Assembly: GCA_014218235.1 (NCBI GenBank)
Contig: CM024753.1
Coordinates: 189,510,348-189,574,347, forward strand
DNA: 64,000 nt
Reading direction: 5' to 3'
Source: Colocasia esculenta
Taxonomy: Eukaryota; Streptophyta; Magnoliopsida; Alismatales; Araceae
Shown: positions 24,301-34,153 of the stretch, piece by piece
Position numbering within the stretch: the first letter of the stretch is position 1
Layout of the letters: the number at the start of each line of letters is the position of its first letter
Made by a program: the position numbers and the translations under genes
Notes under the pieces: model-generated
Told to the model about the DNA's origin: nothing
Seen by the model: the letters and a program-made list of their open reading frames with translations, nothing else
Databases searched by the model: none

Positions 24301-26014
24301 GAAGTTGTGGAGACATTACTTGTACGGAGAGGTGTTCAAGGTGTTCACGGAACACAAGAGTTTACAATATGTCTTCCCTCAAAGGGATCTAAACCGGACG
24401 CAGTGTAGGTGGGTCGAGTACCTGAAGGACTATGACTTTACTCTTTCCTATCACCTAGGAAAGGCTAATGTCGTAGCTGACGCTTTGAGCAGGAGAGCCC
24501 ACTTGAGTTCTTTGTTGGTTAGACATTGGAGGTTGTTGGAGGACGTTGTTCAAGAAGTGTTCCTTCCGTTTAGGATCAGAGACAGAGCAGTGTTGATTCG
24601 TTTGACCATCTGACCAGCCATGTACCAACTTGTGTTAGGGGCTCATAGTGCAGATTCAGACTTAGCAGAGATCTTGCAGATGCTAGAGGTGGAGTTGGAC
24701 GAGGACAGTGAGGTCAGATTTAGAGGTAGATTATATGTTCCAGCAGACATCAGGAAGGAGCTCTTAGCTGAGGTGTATTGGTCGAGGTACTCTATTCATC
24801 CTGGCTCCACCAAGATGTACCACGTCTTGAGGGGACTCTTTTGGTGGCCTTTGATGAATAGAGATATAGCTGAGTTTGTCGCTCGTTGCCTTACCTGTCA
24901 ACAAGTGAAGGCGAAGCACCAACATCCTTGTGGGGAGCTTCAGTCGTTACCCATTTTTGTGCGGAAGTGAGAACACATCACCATGGACTTTGTTTTTGGT
25001 TTACCTTGTACTTCGCAAACTCACGATAGTGTGTGGGTGATCGTCGAGCGTCTGACGAAGACAACGTGTTTCTTACCAGTCAGATAAGCTTGGTCAGTAG
25101 ACAGACTTATCAGATTGTTCGTGGACATAGTGGTTTCGTTATGCGAGACCCCGATCTCTATTATCTCAGATAGAGATCCGCAGATTACTTTGCACTTTTG
25201 GCGCAGTTTTCATAGAGCACTAGGCACAGAGTGGAGACTGAGTTCAGCCTACCACCCGTAGACAGATGGTTAGTCAGAGAGGACCATATAGACTCTCGAA
25301 AACATGCAGAGAGCGTGTTGATTGGACTGGGGTGACACATGGGAGTCGCACCTTCCCATGGTGGAGTTCTTTTATAATAATAGCTTTCATTCAAGCATTG
25401 AGATGGCGCCCTACGAGGCTCTGTGTGGTAGACTGTGCCGAACACCTTTGCACTGACACGAGGTTGGTGAGAGGCAATTTTTGGGACTAGAGCTTGTACA
25501 ACAGTGTGTAGATACAGTGAGACTGATCAGGCAGATATGCAAACAACACAGAGTAGGCAGAAGAGTTATGCAAATGTTCGTCGGAGGCCACTATAGTTTG
25601 AGGCAGGTGACAGTGTGTTTCTACGGATCTCACTAACCAAGGGTGTTCTCAGGTTTGGGAAGAGGGGAAAGCTTAGCCTGAGGTTCGTTGATCCCTTTCC
25701 CATTCATGAGTGGGTTGGCGAGGTCGCGTATAGGTTAGCTCTTCCGTCTAAGTTGGCAGGAGTTCATGACGTCTTTCACGTCTCGCAGCTGAGGAAGTAT
25801 ATGTCAGATCTGTCGCACATGCTTGACTAGTCACAGTTAGAGGTTGCTCCAGATCTGTCAATGCCAGAGTACCCAGTTAGTGTGGGGGGATGGTAGAGTA
25901 CAATAGTTGCGTAGAAGGCAGATTCCGCTCGTCAAGGTCATCTGGGAGAATCGCGTCAGTGGCGAGGCCACATGGGAGTGCGAGGACGAGATGCGGGAGC
26001 ATTTTCCATACTAG
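21367..26014 (+). pseudogene. Decayed gag-pol polyprotein of element B
   Basis: Starts at an ATG (MAPCRRKQV) corresponding to the start in element A. Gag (21367 to about 22420) is followed by a CCHC knuckle (22518-22559), containing TAG at the same place as in A. A protease remnant (VLIDLGATH) lies near 22835. The RT keeps an intact FVDD box (23808-23819). RNase H (about 24180-24520), integrase zinc finger and core (about 24750-25340), GPF/Y module (about 25660-25760) and the chromodomain-like tail (to 26014) follow. More than a dozen in-frame stops and several frame changes make it non-coding. Most stops align with CAG or TGG in the related element, as expected from C-to-T decay. Confidence 0.9.
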
Positions 26015-26101
26015 TTTAAGAGACTGGTATGTTTGCTTGCCTTCGTCCCCTGTTTTTCCCCTTAATTTTGAGGATGAACTTGTTTTTTTGTTGGTTAGAT
26101 T

Positions 26102-27647
26102 TGTAACATCCCTATCTCTTTAGTCGACCAGTCTCTGTTGAAGGTCACGACATATTAGGTCGTCGCCTTTTGAAGGCGACGACTTGACTATCGCATTCTT
26201 GTTGAGAACACGACGGCTACCTCATCGTATTCACCTTCCGATAGTTTCTGGCCATTAACTCTCTTTTTGTCATTTTTCTGCCGGGACAGTCGGAACACGT
26301 GTCTTGCCACATGCAACCTAATGGCAACATGCCAGTCGTTGCGTTCAGGGTGTCAAACTTGCGAGGTTGACGGGTGGTTGGTCTAATTGTTAGGTCTGAC
26401 TAGGACTTTAGGATCACTATAGGTTGAGCTGTCGCGTTCATTAGTGAACGCGACAAAGTGGCTGTCGCTCAGATCCATGGCCTATATAGGTAAGGTCATC
26501 AGATCTCTTCCCTCCTTCCCCTTTCTCCTTCTTCCCTTTCTTCCTATGACCCTCTTTGTGTGCATCTTCTCTGTGTGAAGGCTTTGAGAGTGTTCTTGGT
26601 GAGGGGTGTGGCTCTTTCGGCATGGAGTTCCTCTCCGGTGTGGCGACTTCCTCTTCGTGGTGGTGACCTCTTCTCCGACGTGTAGGAGGCCGAACCTTGC
26701 TCGTGGACGGCGTGAGTATGGAGCTTGGAGCGAGGAGGAAGTGGCCATGCACACGAGAAGACCCCAACGGGTTGGCTCTACATTTTGAGGTAGGGAGGCT
26801 CAATCTTTCCCCCCTAGTCTAACATGCTAGGACCACCTTCCCCTTCTCTAGGCCCTGTAGAATCTATGCTAGGCATGTGTGATTGCATGTTGATTTCCTT
26901 TTGAACTTGAATGGGGGTTGGGGTTTGAGTGAATTCATGATGTGCATGTGAGGTTTTGGAGTGTATATTCCTCTCCTTGGCATGCATGGGTGTGGATGAG
27001 GGTGGTTTGAGTTGCTATCATATGTTTAGATTGTTCTCCATACTCCCCTCCCCTTGTACACATCGGATTTTCCATTTAAGGGCATTTTTGGAGGTCTCGG
27101 GTAGGCACTCAAGCCTATGTCTGTGGTCACGACAAGGTTCTTGTAGCGACCCAGAACATGACGTGTTGCCCCATCGCCTTCTGATCTGATAGCGACACAC
27201 ACCCTATCGCATTCTGGTTGCGATAAGGTGGTCGTTGCCTTCTGACTTGGCTTTGTCGTTGGGGTTGTTTGAAGTCTCGAGTGGGCACCTAGACTTCTGT
27301 CTTTGGTCGCTACAAGGTCCTTTTTGCGACCTAAAATGTGACGCTTCCCCTGTCACCTTCTGACCCAGGTCGCGATAGGCTGCGTGTCGCATTTAGGTTG
27401 CGACAGCCCTTGCGTTGCCTCCTCTGAGAAAGCAACAGTGACCCTGTTGCCTTCTCAGGCAGAGAATGGCTGGAGACCTATTCAGAGTTCCTTTCCGCTG
27501 TGTCTCTAGTTTCTTGGCACCTGTGCTATTCCTAACACGGTCCTTCACTAGCCGTTCGTCTAGTGCTCGACACTTGAATGGTTGTCCTATTAGAGGTTGT
27601 TACTATTACTTGTGACCCCCCATACCCATGCGCTGGTTGAGGGAGTT
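26102..27647 (+). repeat. 3' LTR of element B, first part
   Basis: Begins TGTAACATCC as in the 5' LTR and is collinear with it up to GGTTGAGGGAGTT, where copia element C enters. Confidence 0.9.
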
Positions 27648-28972
27648 TGAAAGATGTGCGAAATTATCTAATATGGTAATCTAGAAGAGAGGGTTGAATA
27701 GATTACAACTGGCTCTAACCAAGATTGACTTCTTTTCGATGATAACACAAACTTATCGAAATCTTAAACAGATTCAAGTTTGATTTGACCTGCAGTTAGT
27801 GTGCTTGTGGTTAATAGAATATGAACAGCCTATCTAAGGTGTGTAGAACCAACGTGCCTACCAATCAACTACCGTGAAAACGCGCAAACCATAGGACACG
27901 AGGATTTAAGGTGGTTCGGAGTACACAACTTGTGTATCCTACGTCCACCGTCCACACACACACACAGAAACGACTGCTTATGAGCGAGTTTCACTCTACA
28001 ACACACACTCACGTCGTCTGATGTAAACACACGATCAGAACAACGTAATCCACGTGAATCAAGCACAAGAGTCGCTTGACCCAACAACACACACACAAGA
28101 TATAAAAAACAGAGACATAGAAGAATTCTGAGTTGAAGTATCAAATCCTGATATGGAACTCTTCACGATGGTCATCCAGATGCAGTTCAAACTTCATCTT
28201 GACAAGTATGAATTGATGTAGAAGCTTGAATCGCAGACGAACCGGCTTCAATCCCGCTCAGAAGATAGTTCTTCTTCGCTCTTGATGGAGGGTTGAAGCA
28301 GAGCAGCAGAAATATCTTTTTTCTTGAGAGTATGCTAGGGTTTTGTATGATGGCTGCTTCTATGCGAAAATACCTTCAAAAGGTTCCTTATATATGGGTG
28401 TTCAAGTATGGAGAGTTGTGGTAAAAGGAAACACCCACATAGAAAACATATAGAAATCTCGGAACTGAAGTTTCTCTTTGTCTGTCGACAGTCGAATGTT
28501 CATCTGTCGACAGATGGTGACAGATTTAAAGAATCCAGAAGACCGGACTTTCGGGAGGCAGTTTCCTATGTTCATCTGTCGACAGGTGATCTGAGTCTGT
28601 CGTCAGGTACTCCTGTCCTGAAGTCTGTTTCACCTCCCTGTGCTTGGCTGTCGACATGCACCTGTGGAGCTGTCGACAGGCACACTTCACACTGAGATTT
28701 CTAAAGCTGTCTTTGTCTAGTTGTCGACAGGCCTCTTTGGGGCTGTCGACAGGCACTTGCCTTTTGTGTTTCTCTTGATCTTTTGCTCTTGACTTTGGTG
28801 CTTTGACTTGCACACTTTCTCACCTACATTTGAGAACATTGTTAGTGAAATATGATGGACAATTAGATAATCAATTGAGACATGTTCACACATTCACTTG
28901 CCATGTTTACATAACATCAATTTGTATTGTGCATCATAAAAAAAATAACACATAATACATGAAAACCCAACA
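27648..28972 (-). repeat. 3' LTR of element C
   Basis: 1325 bp. It carries about 70 bases (27659-27727) after the first 11 that the other LTR lacks. A minus-strand TATA box TATATAAG lies at 28394-28387. Seven TGTCGACA palindromes lie at about 28485-28750. Confidence 0.9.
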
Positions 28973-28986
28973 TTCTCCCCCTTTTT
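28973..28986 (-). other. Polypurine tract of element C
   Basis: The minus strand reads AAAAAGGGGGAGAA directly before the 3' LTR. A near copy, AAAAGGGGGAGAA, lies at 29045-29033. Confidence 0.85.
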
Positions 28987-29286
28987 GATGATGACAAAAT
29001 TTTCAATTGATGCATGATTGATTTGATTGATGTTCTCCCCCTTTTGGCAACATCCAAAAAGACATAAGCAGAAAGGCACGACATGCACACATGAGAAGTA
29101 TATAAGCAAAGAACTGTGAATTTCATTGAAGTGGCATTCAGTACACACAGTTACAAAATGGAGTGAGAACATGACAAAAGAAGTGCAAGGGAAGGAAACA
29201 ATAATAGTGTGATAGCAAACGACGAGAACAATGACAAGACCCTGACCAAAGCAAAGTAAAGACCACATAAATAACGCCTAGACTCT

Positions 29287-29517
29287 CTAGACATCGTCAT
29301 TCCCCGGTGGTGCAGAGGCTTGACGGAGACCATGAAGCTCTGTGGAGATCCTGTTAAGCCGTATCTGAAGCTGGACTTGGGTGTCAGCCAGTGCATCCAA
29401 GCTGGTATCAACATTATCCAATCGAGCATTTAGATGGTCGAAACCAGTGGTCATATGGAGCTGCATTTGTGCCATTTGAGCAGTGTGTCGACACCACCAG
29501 GGAGTGTGTCGACACAC
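29287..29517 (-). pseudogene. Short coiled-coil-like ORF downstream of RNase H in element C
   Basis: 76 codons with a heptad-like stretch (FDHLNARLDNVDTSLDAL, residues about 25-45). Its position matches the 3' end of env-like ORFs of SIRE elements, whose tails are often coiled coil. No membrane segment or fusion motif is present. Family membership is inference; it could be a chance ORF. Confidence 0.4.
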
Positions 29518-29820
29518 TGTCCCATTTCTACAAAACTGTTCTTCTGGGAACTGGGACTAGTGCCGACACTGCCTGGGACTAGTGTCGACACTGCCTGGGA
29601 CTGTGTCGACACTGCCTGGGACTGTGTCGACACTGCCTGGGACTATGTCGACACAATGTCCCACTCAGGCAACTGGGTCTTCTGGAGACTGGGACTAGTG
29701 TCGACACTACCTGGGACTGTGTCGACACAGTGGACCCTGTCTTCATGAAATTGCTTCAGGGATTCTGGAGACTGGGACTAGTGTTGACACTGCCTGGGAC
29801 TAGTGTCGACACTACCATGA
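29480..29820. repeat. TGTCGACA-containing tandem repeat field
   Basis: Nine exact TGTCGACA palindromes plus two one-base variants in about 340 bp, mostly in units of about 21-22 bp of the form GTGTCGACACTGCCTGGGAC. Confidence 0.85.
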
Positions 29821-30323
29821 CAAAATCTGGATATTTCTGAAATTTAACACATAAGCCATTAGTACAAGATATTATCATTAAAATATGAAATATTAAACAT
29901 AAAAAACATGTTGTTTGAACATTAACATGTTCCACCCATTTAGCATTGAAATCACAACATGTCATCATCAAAATCAAAGTATGTCATCATTAAAATCATG
30001 ATATGTCATCATTAACATAACAATATGTCATCATTAAACTAACAATATGTCGTCATCAAAATCAAAGTATGAGTGATGTTCATTGGTCATCATTAAAATG
30101 CAACTTAGGAAATTCCAAAACACACTCAACCCAACACCATAGACCTCTTTTGAAGTAAATGACCTTTAGATGCAACGGACTATGGATACGTGGCAGAGAA
30201 TGTTTTCTCACGCATAATGATAGTTTCCAAACAAGCATGACTTGTTCTTCCACATTTCACCATTTGATATACCCCATAACCATTACACATAAAGAGCATA
30301 TACTCCAAAATTCGGTAAGGATT

Positions 30324-32486
30324 TCATTGCATTTTGCACAATCCCAATTCTCTTATCAGAGTAGTGAACCTATCCTTTGACAATGGTTTGGTGAAGATGT
30401 CAGCCAATTGTTGTTCGGTGGGTATGAAACTAAGCTCCAAGGACTTGTTGGCTACCTCATCTCTCAAGAAGTGATGTCTTATTTCTATGTGTTTGGTCCT
30501 TGAGTGTTGAACTGGGTTCTTTGAGAGATTGATGGCACTAGTATTGTCGCATAGGATAGGTGTGCATCCAATGTCAATGTTGTAGTCAGACAATTGACTT
30601 TTTATCCACAACACTTGAGCCGCACAACTCCCTGCAGCAACATATTCTGCCTCTACAATGGAGAGTGCAACCGAGTGTTGCTTCTTGGATGCCCACGAAA
30701 CCATGCAACCACCAAGAAATTGGCAGTACCCACTAGTGCTCTTTCTATCAATTTAACATCCAGCATAGTCAGCATCAAAATATGATATCAAATCAAAGCT
30801 ACTTCCTATTGGATACTAAAGACCCAAATCATATGTACCTGAGAGATATCTGAATATTCTCTTAACTGCAACCAAATGACTTTCCTTTGGACTAGATTGA
30901 TATCTAGCACAGAGGTAAACACTGAACTGTATATCCAGTCTACTTGCAGTAAGATAAATGAGTGAGCCAATCATACCTCGGAATTGCTTTGCATCTACCG
31001 GTTTACCTTTCTCATCATTTTCAAGTTTAATGCTTGTGCTCATTGGGGTTGAGGCAGGTTTGGCTTGTTTAAATTGAAATCTTTTGAGAAGCTCCTTAAC
31101 ATATTTTTCTTGATTAATGAAGAAGCCGTCTTCATATTGCTTTACCTGCAAACCAAGAAAGAATTGAAGCTCCCCCATTAAACTCATCTCAAATTCACTG
31201 TGTATATGTTTGGAAAACTCCTCACACAGTGATGGGTTAGTGGAACCAAATATAATGTCATCCACATAAACTTGAACGACAATTATATGATTGCGAACTT
31301 TCTTAGTAAAGAGTGTTTGGTCCACCTTACCTCTTGAGTAGTTTTTACTCACCAAGAAGTTTCTTAACCTGTCATACCATGCTCGAGGTGCCTGCTTCAA
31401 ACCGTAAAGAGCTTTGTGCAACTTGTAAACATGATTAGGCATTTTAGAAATTTCAAAACCAGGTGGTTGAGAAACATAGACTTTCTCTTTGATGTAGCCA
31501 TTCAAGAAGGCAGTTTTAACATCCTTTTGAAAAAGTTTGAACTTGTGCGAGCATGCATACGCCAACAAGATTCTAACTGCTTCAAGTCTAGCTACAGGAG
31601 CAAAGGACTCTTCAAAGTCTATACCAAATTCTTGATTGTATCCTTTTGCTACCAGTCTAGCCTTATTTCTCTCCACTTTACCCTCTTCATTTAGCTTATT
31701 CCTGAATACCCATCTTGTGCCTATGACAGAAATCTTAGGGGTTCTAGGAACTAAACTCCAGACATTGTTTCTTTAAAATTGACCAAGTTCCTCATGCATG
31801 ACATCTATCCAAGAGTTTTCCTTTAACGCCTCTTCCACATTTTTAGGTTCTACTTGAGAAACAAAAGCTAAATGATCTTGTTCAACTATTTGTGTAACTT
31901 GAGACCTATTTTGAACTTTATCATTTACATTTCCTATCACATTATCAAGTGGGTGATCTTTGGAATACCTCACATTTGTGATTGTTGAAGGGCCAGGTTG
32001 ATCTTGGACTTGTGGAAATTGATCTTGTGTAGATTATTCTTGAGGAGGGCTTGCTTGAGGGGATTCACCTTGAGGGTCTTCCTCTTGTGGATCTTCATTA
32101 GGCTCATCATCTTCCTTTTTGAGAAGGATTTGATGATGATCATCATCATACCTGTGAAAATATCCACTCTTAGTTTTTGGTGCTGATTGAGAATCTCTTT
32201 TTTCTTTTATGTGTTGTTGTTCTTCAAGAATTGTTCCATCATCTCCATCTTGAGTCCTGTGAAGATTTGAATCGTTAGTTTTTGCATGATACTCATCAAA
32301 GACAACATGTGGAGTTTCTTCCACAATTTTATTCTTGTTGTTAAACACCCTATATGCTCTAGAGTGTTCTGAGTATCCAAGAAAAATACCTTGATCACTT
32401 TTGGCTTCAAACTTGTCTAACTCAACTTTATCATTGTTATGAATAAAGACTTTTGAGCCAAAAACTCTGAAATATCCAATACTGGG
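30324..32486 (-). pseudogene. Element C pol, second part: integrase C-terminus, RT, RNase H
   Basis: Resumes the polyprotein after element D at SIGYFRVFGSKVF. A Glu/Asp/Gln-rich linker follows (about 32290-32037), ending at a stop. The RT spans about 31970-30816 and keeps the YVDD box (VQVYVDDIIFG, near 31270). RNase H (about 30800-30324) has DADYAGC, then a stop, then KSTSGYCQFLG, and ends KHIEIRHHFLRDEV...LGLCKMQ. Stops at several places make it inactive, though the catalytic boxes survive. Confidence 0.9.
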
Positions 32487-34153
32487 TGTGGATACCATTT
32501 TCGCGGCGCCCACAAAGAAGGGGGGAATGAATGAACAGTGGATATGCGCAAGTGGATGTGTGTGTGATATGGGTAGAAAGCGGAAAAGACAATAAAACAA
32601 AAAGACCGTGATCGCCAATTTGTGGATACCGTTTTCGCGGTGCCCACAAAGAAGGGGGGATTGAATGAACAATGGATATGCGCTAGTGGATGTGTGTGTG
32701 ATGTGGGTAGAAAGCGGAAAAGACAATAAAACAAAAAGATCGTGATCGCCAGGTGCACGTGGGCACCGAATGGAGATGCACGGCGAGGGGTGCGAGTGTA
32801 AGAAAGTGATCGCAAGCGTACCTTTTTAGCGGGGAGATTGCGTGGGGGATGATGTGGGTTCTTTCTTCCTCTACGAGCACGGCCGGCCATGGTAGAGGGC
32901 GTTTCCTTATTTGATTACCCTGAAAGGAAAGACAAATAGAAGAGACGGATTAGACGGATATGCAGTATACAGATCCTAAAAATGAATAAAATGACATAAA
33001 TGAAAGGGGAAGAACACACCTTTTGTGGTGGCTTTTAAACCCCTAAAAATGTGGTGCGTGTGTATGCATGTGTGTGTGTGTATGGGGCGTGTGGAGCTCG
33101 GAGGAGATGAAATATAAAAGACCACGTGGGGTCCGGAGGAGGTGAAATATAAAGGACCACGTGGGGTCCGGAGGAGGGAAAAAGCGAATAGAGGAGGGGG
33201 TGCTTCCCCGGATGCCGGACGGCGTGACGGCGTTGTCGGTTGGGCGATAGAGGACGGAGAGGAGGAAGGAGGGGCAGGTGCTCCGGTTCGGTACACGTGG
33301 GTGGCGAGGAAGAAGACGACATCGAGCTCCAAAGGATGCGGACGGCGTTGGTTGGCGTGGGAATCCTCCTTGGGCCGAATGATGAGGCGAGAAACTAGCA
33401 GGGGTTCGCCACTCTGAGATTCCCCCCCTCTCTCTCTCTCTTCTCTCTCCTCTCTCTATTCTCTCTCAAAAAAAGCCGAACCCCCGCCCCTGACCCTGCG
33501 ACTTCATTTTTATAGGCACTGGAGCAAAATCGCGTCCAGGACAACAGACGTGATTTAAGGCTTAATCGCGTCTGAGCGGCAAGCCGCGATTTAGAAGGTT
33601 GGCCGCGCATGGGGAATTGCTGCACCGTCTCTCTGAATCGCGTCGGGGCATGCCGCCGCGACTTGAATCGCGGCGGGGCGCCCGAATGCGATTAAGACTT
33701 GCATGGTTCCGAGGCAACTGACTCACGAATGCACTGTCTGCTGACGTGACATTCCGTATTTGACCTCTCTGAATCGTGTCGTCTGACAAGGACACGATTC
33801 AAGGATTTTATCATGATTGCGGGCCTATGCGCGATGACTTTCCAGGCCGCTGTCAGACTCTGAATCGCGTCAGGGATCCAGGACGTGATTTGATAGGCGG
33901 TTCGATGAAAATCATCCACCATAGCGGACGCGAATTGAATTTTGCTTCCGGGGGCGCTGCCCCCGAAGATCCCCGTCGGGGCACTGCCCCCGGACCCCCG
34001 CGACCTGACCGCCTGGGGAAGCACCGAGGAAGAATGGACGATATACAAAAATATTTGGGAAAACACTCTTGCGAGGCAAAAGAAGGCCATTTTTAGGCAT
34101 TACAGCGCAACTTGAAAATTTGCTCGCGGTGGAGCCAAATTCGCGTGTCTACA
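32487..34153 (-). repeat. 3' LTR of element D
   Basis: 1667 bp. It begins with two tandem copies (32487-32620 and from 32621) of a unit that ends in the PBS-like GATCGCCAATT. AATCGCGTC-type motifs cluster at about 33530-33890. About 190 bp (roughly 33815-34010) are absent from the other LTR. Confidence 0.9.
33100..33180 (-). promoter_or_regulatory. Duplicated G-box/TATA module in D 3' LTR
   Basis: Two tandem units of about 38 bp hold the palindrome GGACCACGTGGGGTCC (G-box core CACGTG), followed on the minus strand by TTTATATTTC. This looks like a doubled core promoter. The same module is at 41600-41690 in the 5' LTR. Confidence 0.55.

Larger units (their letters stand above)
28987..30323 (-). 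other. Post-RNase H region of element C, possible env-like remnant
   Basis: About 1.3 kb lies between the end of RNase H and the PPT. It holds a short ORF (29517-29287), the TGTCGACA repeat field (29480-29820) and AT-rich DNA with many ATGTCATCAT repeats (about 29950-30070). SIRE-type copia elements often carry an env-like ORF here; no intact one remains. Confidence 0.5.
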
